Part shown: piece after piece, positions 11,842-25,392 of the stretch
Numbering within the stretch: position 1 is the first letter of the stretch
Layout of the letters: each line of letters opens with the position of its first letter
Source of the DNA: Letharia columbiana
Taxonomy: Eukaryota > Ascomycota > Lecanoromycetes > Lecanorales > Parmeliaceae
NCBI RefSeq assembly: GCF_014066305.1
Contig: NW_023501044.1
Location: 822,001 to 886,000, forward strand
Length of the DNA stretch: 64,000 nt
Direction of reading: 5' to 3'
Program-made: the position numbers and the translations under genes
The notes under the pieces: generated by a model
Told to the model about the DNA's origin: nothing
The model's input: only the letters and a program-made list of their open reading frames with translations
Database searches by the model: none

Positions 11842-14800
11842 AATTATAAACTTAAGCTTTACTTAATAACTATTTTAATTATTTTATAATTTATCTACTA
11901 TTTATTATAATTATAATTACTTTTAATATATTTATTATATTAATATTTATTAAATAATAATAATTATAATCGCGAAGAATCTCTTTTATTAATTTTTATA
12001 ATATAAGTATTTTTTATTTTAAGATAATTATTCTAGTTAGATAATATACATTAAATATATTTCTAATAAGAAGAATAAGAATTATAAGTAAGAGGGGCTA
12101 TATCGAAATTATTAATATATTAATATATTATATTAATAATTTAGTATATAAACTTCTATATTATTTTTAATATAAGATAATTTTAAATAAATTAAAATAT
12201 ATCGTATTTAATTATATAATATTAAAATTATTATACGCTATAATAGAGTATTATATATCTATATCTTTTTATTATATAATTATTATAATCGCTAAAATAT
12301 TACTAATTTCTCTATATTAAATAAAATATACTAAAAATAAAAGATAATATATTCTTATTTTTATATTTCGCTATATTAAAAATTAATAATAAGCGATTAA
12401 ACTCTAATATTCTATTATATAATTTCTATAATAGAAATTAAAATCTAATTTAAAATAATAGCGTAACGCTAAAAGAAAAAATAATTCTATATTTCGTATA
12501 TTAAGTATATTAATATATAAAGAAAAATTACTCTCTATCGTAATAATCGAAAAATAATTATTCTCTATATTTATAAAAATAAGATAATCTCACGAAGAAG
12601 CTTTAATTAGATCTAATAAGCGAGTAAAATAAAATTATAAATAATCTTATATTTAATCTTAACTAATTTTTTTAATAAAAGAGTTAATTAATAGATAATA
12701 TTATATTATAAATATAATAGAGAGTAATTAAGATAATCGCGATAATAATATAAAAAATAAAATTTAATTAAACTCTCTTTTAAGTATAAAAAAAAATAAT
12801 CTTTTATTAAGTTATTATATATTTATATTATATTTTCTCTTAATATTTATAAATTAAAGCTTATCTTTTTAAAGTATTATTAATTATATTATAGATTATA
12901 ATATAAAATCTCTTTTTAAATAACGCTTTAAATTATATTAAGTTAATTTTAAAACTTAGCGAAACTTTCTCTATACGCTTTAAATAATTATAAATATTTT
13001 AAATATAAATAATATCAATAGTAAGTATATTTTAATTTCTTATATTAATTCTATTATTATATCCAAGTTAATTTATTTTTAAATTATTATTAGAGTTAAT
13101 TTTAGATAAAAAGCTTTTTAAATTTATAATAAAGTTAATTTTATTAATATTATTTATTTTATTTATTTTATTAAGCCTTACTATATTATAAATCTTATTT
13201 TTAAATTTAAACTTTTATTAAAGCTTTATTTTATTAAGCTTTAAAAATTAAATTAATTCTTTATAAATAGTATTATATTTAAATATATTAATATTAAACT
13301 TTTAATTAATTTAAATTAACTTTATTAAATTTCTATATTTAAAAATACTTTTAATTATTATAAATAAAAGTAAAATATATAAGATTTCTTTATTTTATTA
13401 GATCTCTAATATTATATTAAAATTAATATAATTTAATTAATCTTTTATTTAATAATTATTATAAAAACTATAATTAAATAATAATTTATAAAAAATATTT
13501 TTAAAATTATTATTAATATAGATATTATAATATAAATTAAAGTATATTATAAACTCTATATTATAATAAAAACTTATTATAAAAATAATTTACGCGTAAT
13601 CTTATTAAGAGCTATATTAATATTATAATTATTTAAAAAAATTTAAAAAAATATAAATCTCGCGAATTAGATATTTTTAGCTTTATTATTTAAAGACTAA
13701 AGTCTCTTATTTTTATTATTTATAAAAATAAGCTATAAATCTATATTAATTAATTTATTAATCTATTATATAAAATTAATAATCTATCTAAAAAAAATTT
13801 CTTTACTATTAATAAGAATTAAAAGATTTATTATTTTTATAAAAATTTAGATAACTAATATACTTAATATTATAAAATTTATAATTAAAATTATAATTCT
13901 TATAATAAAGATAAATCTTCTAAATTTATATTAATTTATATTAAAATATAATAGCTTAATATTATCTCTAATTTTATTATCTTTATTAAATTCTTTAATA
14001 CTTATATAATAATTATTTATATTAAAATAAGTATTTATATCTTTATTTCTATAACGCTTATATTAATTAAATATTATATTTAAAATAATATAAATTCTAT
14101 TAACTCTTATATTTAAATATAAATTTATAAATTTTATATTATTTATAATAAGAACTTTTATTTTATTAAGAAGTATCTCGAATAATTAAAATATAAACGC
14201 GCTCGCGAAAAATTTTAAATTTTTAAAAATAGAGATTATAATAATTATAGTGATTAAAATAAAAAAGATAATTAAGAAAATAATAATATTAATATTAAAT
14301 CTAAACTTAAAAAGTTTAAAAAGAAAAAGAATTAATCTTTTAATATTAAGAATAATTATTATAATTACTTAATCTATAATAATACGTTATTTTATTACTT
14401 ATATCGCTATTATATTTATTATTAACTTCTAAATATTAAATAATAAGATTTATAAATTTTTTAAGATTAAATTCTTAAATAGAATTTTTATTATTATATT
14501 TTTTATTATAATAATAATATTCTCTCTTTAGCTTTATAATTATATATATATTTAATATATTATTTATAATTTCTTAATTTTTAAGAATTTCTTTAGATTT
14601 TAAAAATTTTATTTTATTAATAAACTCGTTAATAATAGTTATATAATTATTAGTTTTAATAATATTAATCTTAAATATAAGATAAAAAGTATTAAATATA
14701 TTTAAATTTTTAATAATATTTAATATATATTAGAATATAATTTTAATTTAATTTTTAAAAAATAATTAGAGAAGTAATAATACTCGCTTTCTTTTATTTC

Positions 14801-16397
14801 TAATAATCTTTTTATAAAAAAATAATAATTTTTCTTTAAATATATCTAAAGCCACCTTTATACGCTTAATATTTAAAAGAATATTTCTCTAATCTTAATC
14901 GTTATTAATAAAAAAATTCTCGCTTATAATAAGTTTTTTATTAAATCTATAAAGTTCTCTAATAAGTAAGAGTCTCGAATTAATAAAAATATTTTATATA
15001 TATAATATATTTATATAAATTATTTAAATACTTAGAATATTAAAAAGATAATTAAAATATATATTAAAATAAATCTTTTTAAATCTTTTTATAATAATAT
15101 TTATAAATTATATTTTGTAGTTAATCTTAAAATAAAGCTTTATAAATATTATATTATTTTTAAAAGATAAAAAAATAACTTAATTTATATTAATCTTTAG
15201 AAATTATTTAATATTTTTTATAATAACTATATATTTATAATTATTTTTTTAAATAATTTTATTTTATATTTTAATATCTATCTTTTATTAAATAAATTTA
15301 ATAAGTTTATTTTTATTATATTTAAGCTTTTTCTTAATAATATAAAATATAATAATTATTATTATACTCGCCTTCGCTTTAATTATAATATAAAATATTA
15401 GAATTATAAAATAGAAGTCTTTTATCTATTTAAAGAAATTATTTAAAAAAATATTATATTAAAAAATCTCTAAATAAATAGTAAATTTAAATAATTAAAC
15501 ATTATTATTTAATATAAAGCTAGCATTATATTTAAGAAAAGTAATCTATTATAAAAATATTAAATCAAGTTTATTTATATTAAAAATTATTTATATAATT
15601 ACTAATTTATAATTAAATAAAATATTACTTCTTTTAAAATTTATATTAATTTTTCTTTTAATATTTTTTATTTATATATTATTAAATAAATAGATTTTTA
15701 TTAAATTATATTTAAAGTTATTAATTAAAAAAGTATTAAGATTATATAATTAAAAAATAATTTATAAATTATTAAGATTATTTTTATTATATACTTTTAA
15801 ATAATAATAAAATTATTATTATTTTTAATATTAAATAATTTAATAATATTTCTTTTAAATCTATATTTTTTATTTTAGAAAAGAATATATATAATAATAT
15901 TAAAATAATAATCTATTATAATAATCATCGGTTTATTAAAACTATTAATTATTTTAAAAGTTATTTTTTTCTTTATTTATAATTTTAAAGAAGAATCATT
16001 AAAAGAAATAAGTAATTTTTATTAAAGATAAAGCTAATAACTTATTTAATTTTATTTAAATTTTTAAAAGAACTTAATTAATAATTCTAGCTAACTCGAA
16101 ATTTTTAGAAAAGTAATTATCTAATATATTTAATAATAAAATACTCTTTATAACTTCTATAACGGCTTTTTTTAGATTTATTATTCGCTCTATAAATAAT
16201 TATAACTTAATCTTAATAACGAGTTATTTATTTAATATCTTAAATATATATATATTTTTTTTAAATCCCTTAACGCTATTAATAAAAGCCTTTTTTTTAA
16301 ACTTTATAAATCTTAAATCTTATAAAAGATTATATTAAACTCTTATTATAAGATATTTAAGAAATTATTATAAAGAAAGAAATAGATTAAAAGAATA
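11842..16397 (+). pseudogene. Copia-A copy II: gag, protease and integrase half, RIP-degraded
   Basis: This is the 5' half of a Copia-A internal region, collinear with copy III (16551-23413 reversed) and with copy V (53817-55452 and 62160-64000). Gag should occupy the first ~2.5 kb. A Cys-rich RIP-altered block around 14385-14410 could be a zinc-binding motif, but its spacing does not fit CCHC cleanly. Integrase is inferred for about 14.4-15.6 kb from position; the linker to RT is shared with 1-520. The copy stops at about 16380, near the RT leader, and abuts the LTR of copy III. It continues as copy IV at 23533, with about 0.4 kb lost. No intact frame. Confidence 0.75.
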
Positions 16398-16550
16398 TTT
16401 TAAAATATAAGATAGAACACTTAGTTATATTAACTAAAGAGTTCTATAAAAGGAAAAGAGCGACTAGATATAAATATACTAAGGCGTATTACGTAATCCA
16501 TATCACGTAATCGCCAAGACGCCAAGAGTCACGTAATTCGAATTCCAACA
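16398..16550 (-). repeat. 3' LTR of Copia-A copy III (minus strand)
   Basis: A complete LTR in reverse orientation: its TGTTGGAATTCG end is at 16550 (reads CGAATTCCAACA on the plus strand) and is followed by CTCCCCTTCGC, the reverse complement of the polypurine tract. It retains many CA/TG steps (CCATATCACG, CCAAGACGCCAAGAGTCACG), so it is one of the least mutated Copia-A LTRs. It keeps one perfect CACGTG-type site and the partly altered second one. Confidence 0.92.
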
Positions 16551-16667
16551 CTCCCCTTCGCATATATCCTTTTATACGCGAAATTCGATAGATACGAAGT
16601 TTAACGCTAATAGTGTTAAAATCGAATAGATAAGATAAAAAATAACTTAATCGATTTTCGCTAGAGT

Positions 16668-16900
16668 TTAGCGTCGAGTAATTAAAGTAAAGTTCGCGTT
16701 AAATAGTTAAAGTAAAGTTCGAGTTAAATAGTTAAAGTAAGTTTTAGCGTTAAGTAATTAAAGTAAAGTTTAATTAGTAATTAAGTTTAGTTTAAATAAT
16801 TAAAGTAAAGTTTAAGTTAAATAATTAAAGTAAGTTTAGTTAAAGTAAAGTTAGAGTTTAAAGTAGTTAAAGTAAGTTTAGCGCCGAGTAACTAAAGTAA
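16668..16900 (-). repeat. 25-bp tandem array in Copia-A copy III
   Basis: About nine units of AGTAAAGTTYRAGTTAAATA type (plus-strand reading). Several units are deleted to 15-24 bases or expanded, so the array is less regular than at 27003-27377. It lies 118 bases from the LTR, the same place as in the other copies. Confidence 0.85.
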
Positions 16901-17380
16901 AAAGTCGAAATCTAAAAACGACTATATTAAACCCCAAATTCCACTTTTTATCAAAAAACGGTTTTTCGGAAATTTTATTTTTAGGCCATCTAGTATATAT
17001 CAAAAATCGATTAATTTAAGATCGAAGGATATTCGTAAGGGTAACTAAATAAAATAATTAGAAGAAATTCTTCGTTTTATATATTACGAGCCGGCTATAA
17101 GGCTTCTATAAGGTTATTTTAGATATCTAATTTTTAATAATAGTGGCTAATAGTAATAGTAATATAGATAAGAGTATTTTAAAAGAGCTTTAAAGATTTA
17201 ATAGCGATAGCGGTAATAGCGCTAAAGAAATAGCTATTTCGATATAAAATAGCGAGTTTATAGAGTATTAAGTCTAAGGCTCGACGGGCGACTCAAATAA
17301 ATTACTTAAACTACGAGAATTAATAAAATAGCTCCTCTAAATTTAAAGTTAGCTTCTCTAAATAGATAATACTATAAACG
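16901..17380 (-). other. Copia-A copy III: 3' non-coding region
   Basis: Reverse-complement counterpart of 9576-10051 and 26576-27002. It carries CCCCAAATTCCACTTTTTATC at its LTR side and the conserved ATAGCTATTTC block near 17231. RIP is lighter here than in the coding part of the same copy. No gene is visible. Confidence 0.7.
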
Positions 17381-18890
17381 ATATTTTAGTCTTAATTAAT
17401 ATATAAAACTTCTTAAATTTATTCTTAAATAGTATCTTAATAAGTTTATTAATTATCTATTATTTAATAAAAATATATTTAAAAGTAATAATATTAGTAA
17501 TAACTTATTCTTATATATAATAATACTAAATATCGATATACTTAATATATATATAAAATTAAGAATTTTTAATAAGAATTATAATACTTTAATTATTATA
17601 GTAAATAATAATAGTCTATATATATTTAGCGCTAAAATTAAATTAATTAAAAAGTTTATATAATTAAATTATCTTTTTAATAATCTATATCTAATTAATA
17701 TATTTAATCTTATATAAAAATAGCGTTATAATAAATTATTATTTTCGATAATTAATTAATAATAATATTATTTATATTAAAGATATAATTAGAGATAAAA
17801 TATTAAGTATTTTAATTATTTATTTAATTCGCGTTTATATAATTAATAAATAATTTTAGATCTTCTTTAAATATTAATTATTAGTTTTTAATATTATTTA
17901 GATATTAAAAGATACGCTTAATAGTCTTTTAATAAAATTTATTCGAGATTTAAAATATATCTAGAGATTATTAAAATAATAAATATAAGATTAAATTAAA
18001 TATTTAATATTATATATATAAATAATTTTATAATTAATTAATAGATATAGCGAGATTAATTAATAGAGATAAAATTATCTTTAGCTAATATAAAATTTAT
18101 TATTATTAATAAAAGTAAGCGATAGCGTAAAGCTTAATATATTATATTTCTTTAGAAATTTCTTAATATAATCTTTTTAATTAAGACGTAGAATTCGATT
18201 AATATAATTTTTAATAATTATTATATTAAGATAATAGATATAAAATCTTAAATTAATTATCTTAAACTTCTTATTAAACTTATTCTTAATACTTTATATT
18301 TTAATTTTATCTAAAGATTTATAAATAGAATATTATTTATATAAATAGCGATAATAATAATATTATTAATAAATATAGAGAGATTAATAGTAATAGATTT
18401 AAAATCTAATTTCTTTAAATAGATTATAAGAGTATTATATTAAATTTTAGAGAATTATTTTAAATCGTAAAGTATCTTAATAAGCTTATATATCTTATTT
18501 TTTTAATCTTTAATCTTAAAGTTAATAGAGTTAAATAATATAAATTATCTTTTTAATATCGTTATATAGAAAGATAATTTTAATATTTATTTATTTAAGC
18601 TTTTAATTTAAGATAATTATTAATATAAAGATTACTTTATAATTTATAAACTTAATAATAAAAGATAAAGATTTTATTAAAGTTAATTTCTTTTTATTAT
18701 TTAAAATTATAAATAATTTAGCGAGCTTTATATTATATAATCTTCTTTATAAAATTACGCTTAAGCTTATAAATCTATTAATCTTTTAAAATATATATAT
18801 TTAATAAAAGATTTATTAGAGTTTAAGTTCTTATTAATAATAAGCGAGTTAACTTCTTTTCTTATAGTAATTTTCTAATATATCTTATAA
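17381..18890 (-). pseudogene. Copia-A copy III: reverse transcriptase and RNase H (minus strand)
   Basis: Reverse complement of the RT-RNase H of copy I, without either Helitron and without Gypsy-B. It therefore supplies the empty sites for all three insertions: Helitron 1 at 18022/18023 and Helitron 2 at 18797/18798, and Gypsy-B at the FNE|TFA block near 18660. The YxDD block lies near 18310-18350, where the minus-strand reading is again YIDN-like. RNase H occupies about 17390-17860. The frame is stopped many times by RIP. Confidence 0.88.
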
Positions 18891-21800
18891 TAAGAGTTTA
18901 ATATAATTTTTTTATAGATTTAAGATTTATAGAATTTAAAAGAGAAAGACTTTTATTAATAGCGCTAGAGGATCTAAAGAGAGTTTTTTATATACTCTTA
19001 AGATATCGAATAAACAACTTATCGCTAAAATTAAGTTATAATTATTTATAAAGCGAGTAATAAATTTAAAATACGTCGTTATAGAGGCTATAGAGAGAGT
19101 TTTATTATTAAATATATTAGATAATTACTTTTCTAAAGACTTCGAGTTAGCTAAGACTATTAATTAAGCTCTTTTAAAAATTTAAATAAAATTAAATAAA
19201 TTATTAACTTTATCTTTAACGAAAGTTATTTATCTCTTTTAGCGATTCTTCTTTAAAATTATAAATAAAGAGAAAAGATAACTCTTAAAATAATTAATAA
19301 TTTTAATAAGCCGACGATTATTACGATAGACTATTATTTTAATATTATTATATATATTCTTCTCTAAAATAAAGAATATAAACTTAAAAGAGATATTATT
19401 AAATTATTTAATATTAAAAATAATAGTAATTTTATTATTATTTAAGAGTATATAATAGAAATAATCTTAATAATTTATAAGTTATTTCTTAATTATATAA
19501 TTTTAATACTTTTTTTAATTAATAGCTTTAAATATAATTTAATAAAAGTCTATTTATTTAATAATATATAGATAAAAAATATTAAAAAGAAAAATTAATA
19601 TAAATCTTAAAAGAAGTAATATCTCGTTTAATTACGAGTTAATAATTATATAAATAATTTCTAATATAAATAAACTCGATTTAATACTTTTATAATAGAT
19701 CGCTTTTTTAAATATTATATTAATTTTATACTAAATAATAATATTTAATTATTTAAACTTATTATTTATTTAAAAGTTTTTTAATATAATATCTTTTTAG
19801 ATAATTTCTCTAAATAGATAAAAGACTTTTATTTTATAATTCTAATATTTTATATTATAATTAAAGCGAAGGCGAGTATAATAATAATTATTATATTTTA
19901 TATTATCGAGAAATAACTTAAATATAATAAAAATAAATTTATTAGATTTATTTAATAAAAGATAGATATCTAAAGCGTATAGAGTAAAATTATTTAAAAA
20001 GATAATTATAAATATATAGTTATTATAAAAAGTATTAAATAATTTCTAGAGATCGATATAAATTAAGTTATTCTTTTATCTTTTAAAAATAATATAGCGT
20101 TTATAAAGCTTTATTTTAAGATTAACTATAAAATATAACTTATAAATATTATTAAAAAAAGATTTAAAAAGATTTATTTTGATATATATTTTAATTATCT
20201 TTTTAATATTTTAAGTATCTAAATAATTTATATAAATATATTATATATATAAAGTATTCTTATTAATTTAAGACTCTTATTTATTAGAGAGCTTTATAGA
20301 CTTAATAAAGAACTTATTATAAATAAGAATTTCTTTATTAATAACGATTAAGATTAGAAGAGATATTTTTTAAATATTAAGCGTATAAAGGCGACTCTAA
20401 ATATATTTAAAGAAAAACTACTATTTTTTTATAAAAAGATTATCGAGAATAAAAGAAAGCGAGTATTATTACTTCTTTAATTATCTCTTAAAAATTAAAT
20501 TAAAATTATACTCTAATATATATTAGATATTATTAAAGAGTTTAAATATACTTAATATTTTTTATTTTATATTTAAGATTAATATTATTAAAGTTAATAA
20601 TTATATAACTATTATTAACGAGTTTATTAATAAAATAAAATTTTTAAAATTTAGAGAAGATTTTAAAAATTAAGAAATTATAAATAATATATTAAGTATA
20701 TATATAATTACGAAGTTAGAGAGAGAATATTATTATTATAATAAAAAGTATAATAATAAAAACTCTATTTAAGAGTTTAATTTTAAAAGATTTATAGATT
20801 TTATTATTTAATATTTAAGAAGTTAATAATAAATATAATAGCGATATAAGTAATAAAGTAACGCGTTATTATAGATTAAATAATTATAATAACTATCTTA
20901 ATATTAAAAGATTAATTCTTTTTCTTTTTAAACTTTTTAGAGCTTAAATTTAATATTAATATTATTATTTTTTTAATTATCTTTTTTATCTTAATCGCTA
21001 TAACTATCGTAATCTCTATTTTTAAAAACTTAAGATTTTTTATAAGCGCGCTTTACACTTTAATTATTTAAGATACTTCTTAATAAAATAAAAGTTCTTA
21101 TTATAAATAATATAGAATTTATAAATTTATATTTAGATATAAGAGTTAATAGAATTAATATTATTTTAAATATAATATTTAATTAATATAGACGTTATAG
21201 AAATAAGAATATAAATATTTATTTCGATATAGATAGTTATTATATAAGTATTAAAGAACTTAATAAAGATAATAAAATTAGAGATAATATTAAGTTATTA
21301 TATTCTAATATAAATTAATATAAATTTAAAAGATTTATCTTTATTATAAAGAGTTATAATTTTAATTATAAATCTTATAATATTAAGTATATTAATTATC
21401 TAAGCTCTTATAAAAATAATAAATCTTTTAATTCTTATTAATAATAAAGAGAAATTTTTTAAATAGACTATTAATCTTATATAATAGATTAATAAATTAA
21501 TTAATATAGATTCTATAAGCTTATTTTTATAGATAGTAAGAATAAGAGACTTTAGTCTTTAAATAATAAAGCTAAAAATATCTAATTCGCGAGATTTATA
21601 TTTTTTTAAATTTTTTTAAATAATTATAGCGTTAATATAGCTCTTAATAAAATTACGCGTAAATTATTTTTATAGCGAGTCTTTATTATAATATAGAGTT
21701 TATAATATACTTTAATTTATATTATAATATCTATATTAATAATAATCTTAAAAATATTTTTTATAAATCGCTATTTAATTATAACTTTTATAATAATCGC

Positions 21801-23413
21801 TAGATAAGAGATTAATTAAATTATATTAATTTTAATATAATATTAGAGATCTAATAAAATAAAGAAATCTTATATATCTCGCTTTTATTTATAATAATTA
21901 AAAGTATTTTTAAATATAGAAATTTAATAAAATTAATTTAAATTAATTAAAAGCTTAATATCGATATATTTAGATATAATACTATTTATAAAGAATTAAT
22001 TTAATTTTTAAGAACTTAATAAAATAAAGCTTTAATAAGAGTTTAAATTTAAAAATAAGATTTATAATATAGTAGAGCTTAATAAAATAAATAAAATAAA
22101 TAATATTAATAAAACTAGCTTTATTATAAATTTAAAAGAGCTCTTTATCTAAGATTAGCTCTAATAATAATTTAAAAATAAATTAACTCGATATAATAAT
22201 AGAATTAACGCGAGAAATTAAAGTATACTCGCTATCGATATTATTTATATTTAAAATATTTATAATTATTTAAAGCGTATAGAAGAAAGTCTTATAGAGC
22301 TTTAAAATTAACTCAATATAATTTAAAGCGTTATTTAAAAAGAAATCTTATATTATAATCTATAATATAATTAATAATACTTTAAAAAGATAGACTTTAA
22401 TTTATAGATACTAAGGGAAAATATAATATAAGTATATAATAATTTAATAAAAGATTATCTCTCTTTATACTTAAGAGAGAGTTTAATTAAATTTTATTTT
22501 TATATTATTATCGCGATTATCTTAATTATCTCTCTATTATATTTATAATATAATATTATCTATTAATTAACTCTTCTATTAAAAAAATTAATTAAGATTA
22601 AATATAAGATTATTTATAATTTCGCTTCGCTCGCTTATTAAATTTAATTAAAGCTTCTTTATAAAATTATTTTATTTTTATAAATATAGAGAATAATTAT
22701 TTTTTAATTACTACGTTAAAAAATAATTTCTCTTTATATATTAATATACTTAATATATGAGATATAGATTATTTTTTTTTTTAGCGTTACGTCGTTATCT
22801 TAAGATTAGATTTTAATCTTTATTATAAAAATTATATAATAAAATATTAGAGTCTAATCGCTTATTATTAATTTTTAATATAGCGAAATATAAGAATAAG
22901 AATATATTATTTTTTATTTTTAGCGTATTCTATTTAATATAGAGAAATTAATAATATTTTAGCGATTATAGCGACTATATAATAAAAAGATATAGATATA
23001 TAATATTCTATTACGATATATAATAACTTCGATATTATATAATTAAATACGATATACTTTAATTTATTTAAAATTATCTTATATTAAAAGCGATATAAGA
23101 GTTTATACGCTAAATTATTAATATAATATATTAATATATTAATAATTTCGATATAGCCCCCTCTTACTCGCGACTTTTATCTTTTTTATTAAAAGTATAT
23201 TTAATATATATTATTTAGCTAGAATAATTATCTTAAAATAAAAAATATCTATATTACAAAGATTAATAAAAGAGATTCTCCGCGATTATAACTATTATTA
23301 TTTAATAAATATTAATATAATAAATATATTAAAAGTAGTTATAGCTATAATAGATAATAGATAGATTATAAAATAATTAAAATAGTTATTAAATAGAGTT
23401 TAAGCTTATAATT
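18891..23413 (-). pseudogene. Copia-A copy III: gag, protease and integrase (minus strand)
   Basis: This part of the only Copia-A copy in the window with both LTRs is collinear with copy II in reverse. Gag begins next to the LTR at 23413 and integrase lies toward 19-20.5 kb, by position. At its right end the bases 23398-23413 (GTTTAAGCTTATAATT) are the reverse complement of the primer-site-like sequence. Individual domain residues cannot be read safely. Confidence 0.78.
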
Positions 23414-23532
23414 TATTAAAATATAAGATAGAATACTTAGTTATATTAATTAAAGAGTTCTATAAAAGAAAAGAGCGACTAGATATAAATATACTAAGGC
23501 GTATTATATAATTATATCACATAATCGCCAAG
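23414..23532 (-). repeat. 5' LTR of Copia-A copy III, truncated
   Basis: Only the first 119 of about 151 bases (plus-strand order) remain. It runs from TATTAAAATATAAG to ATCGCCAAG and stops before the second GCCAAGAGTCACG block and the TG end. The next base belongs to Copia-A copy IV. The missing U3 end, together with about 0.4 kb of host Copia-A, points to a single deletion at this junction. Confidence 0.88.
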
Positions 23533-23975
23533 TTTAAGAGTAGTAATCCTCTAGAATTTAATATAATATCTTTATAATCTATTTAAAAAAATTAAATTTT
23601 AAATCTATTATTACTAATCTCTCTATATTTATTAATAATATTATTATTATTATTATTTATATAAATAATATCTTATTCGCGAGTCTTAATAAAATTAAAA
23701 TATAAAATATTAAGAATAAGCTTAATAAGAAGTTCGAGATAATCGATTTAGAACTTTATACTTATTATCTTAATATAATAATTATTAAAAATTATATTAA
23801 TCGAATTCTACGCCTTAATTAAAAAAATTATATTAATTTTTTTTTAAAAAAAAATAGTATATTAAGCTTTACGCTATTATCTACTTTTATTAATAATAAT
23901 AAATTTTATATTATTAAAGATAATTTTATCTCTATTAACTAATCTCGCTATATCTATTAATTAGTTATAAAATTA
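23533..23975 (+). pseudogene. Copia-A copy IV: reverse transcriptase segment
   Basis: This is the continuation of copy II after the copy III insertion. It matches copy I from about 8490 to 8928 and reads 'YINNILFASLNKIKI', 'IDLELYTYYL', 'NRILRLN' and 'SRYIYQLVIKL'. It ends at aaaatta, exactly where the Helitron begins. It resumes at 25909. Confidence 0.88.
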
Positions 23976-24129
23976 TCAGTATATATAAAAGAATAAGGTA
24001 GGGCTGAACTAGAAAACCTTGAATTTGTATGTGCAGCCAATCATCAATTCGTCAGGTCTACGCTTTTTGGTTAGACACCGCGGGTAAATAAATTAGCGTC
24101 CGCAACCATCAAAAATCTACAAAAATCTA

Positions 24130-24354
24130 TGTGCAGAAGTCTTCCCCTCTGAAATAACCAGCTCCCTACGGATGCTGTTACTTCATAATTTCGTAAATTG
24201 TAGAGCTCAGTGTGCGCTTTCTAACGCTGTAAAAATAATGAAGTTTGGCCTACTATTGGTGGATTAAATGGATATTCAAATATGGTAGTTATGGTAGTCA
24301 CACCAGACGCGTCCGGGATCGGATAATAATCCTTCCACCTGTTTGTTATTCTTC
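24130..24354 (+). other. Helitron interior, unassigned left part
   Basis: Unmutated sequence of ordinary composition without an open frame. It contains GGTAGTTATGGTAGTCACACC and CCAGACGCGTCCGGGATCGG, which would suit a promoter or gene-flanking region, but I see no decisive signal. Whether it was captured from the host genome could be decided only by finding a homologous locus. Confidence 0.4.
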
Positions 24355-24413
24355 CACCATTCTACCAATTCTATCAATTCTACCAATTCTATCAATTCTA
24401 CCAATTCCACCAA
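24347..24413 (+). repeat. Minisatellite with 10/20-bp units inside the Helitron
   Basis: CTACCAATTCTATCAATT is repeated as alternating 10-base half units (TTCTACCAA / TTCTATCAA), about six in a row. It directly precedes the ATG at 24415. Confidence 0.8.
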
Positions 24414-24414
24414 T

Positions 24415-24978
24415 ATGAACACAATCGTCTTCGGTACCCCTCGCCCAATTAGAGCCCCTTACTGACGCCCCCAGGCCACCCCTCAGCGAATCCGCTACTG
24501 CTGGCAATCGAGGCCGCAAGCGAGCCCAACAGCTCCCTACCTACTACTGCTCATAAACGCGTTAAAAGGCCCTCAAAAAGAGGCCGAACGGATACGTCCT
24601 CCCCTATATACTCCTCCTAAGCCAGCGATACTCGACCAGCCGCTCAGTCAACACTACCTACCCTATCAGCTCAGCAATCCACTCAGTCAGATCGTCAGTC
24701 AGTCACTCACTTATCCACTCAGTCAGCCACTCAGCTAGCCACTCAGTCTGATACTCTACAAGAAGAGGAGTAAGAGGAGGAACTACAACAGGCAAATGCG
24801 GAGAACACTACGGAGAACACTACGGAGAAACCAAGCGGCAACAAGGCTACCATCGTCAAGAACACGGCTCAGCTCTCCAAGATCCCACGTCATATGCTCT
24901 CCACGGTTCCACATCAAATCATCACTCAGCAAGCGGAGAACACCACTGCAACTTGGCCTATCATCCCCACTGCATTAA
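24415..24978 (+). pseudogene. Possible captured gene fragment in the Helitron, two in-frame stops
   Basis: From ATG at 24415 one frame runs 188 codons to TAA at 24978, broken only by TGA at 24463 and TAG at 24736. Both stops could come from CGA and CAG by a single C-to-T change. The middle part is rich in Ser, Gln, Pro and Thr from a CACTCAGTCAGC-type repeat (24640-24750). The end is Arg-rich ('MRRTLRRTLRRNQAATR'). A second frame through the same DNA gives 'EEELQQANAEN', Glu/Gln/Asn-rich, which looks more like a coiled-coil protein. I recognise no family. It may be a decayed host or transposon gene picked up by the Helitron, or chance openness in DNA of normal composition. Confidence 0.25.
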
Positions 24979-25392
24979 GGAGCAAGAGGAGGAACTACAA
25001 CAGGCAAATGCGGAGAACACTGCGGAGAAACCAAGCGGCAACAAGGCCCCCAGCACCAAGAACACAGCTCAGCTCTCCAAGATCCCACGTCATATGCTCT
25101 CCACGGTTCCACATCAAATCATCACTCAGCAAGCGGAGAACACCACTGCAACTTGGCCTGTCATCCCCACTGCATTAAGGAGCAAGAGGAGGAACTACAA
25201 CAGGCAAATGCGGAGAACACTACGGAGAAACCAAGCGGCAACAAGGCTACCATCGTCAAAAACACAGCTCAGCTCTCCAAGATCCCACGTCACATGCTCT
25301 CCACGGTTCCACATCAAATCATCACTCAGCAAGCGGAGAACACCACTGCAACTTGGCCTGTCATCCCCACTGTATTAAGGAGCAAGAGGAGA
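24770..25392 (+). repeat. Three tandem copies of a 200-bp unit in the Helitron
   Basis: GGCAAATGCGGAGAACAC recurs at 24791, 25003 and 25203. The first interval is 212 because of an extra 12-base duplication (CGGAGAACACTA); the second is 200. Units are nearly identical (differences such as ACCATCGTC against CCCAGCACC). Since 200 is not a multiple of three, each unit is read in a different frame along one ORF, producing overlapping ORFs of 60, 94, 141 and 97 codons at 24796-24978, 24894-25178, 24953-25378 and 25153-25446. The longest joins 'EEELQQANAEN' text from one unit to 'RRNYNRQMRRTLRR' text from the next. I do not regard any of these as a proven gene. Confidence 0.93.
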
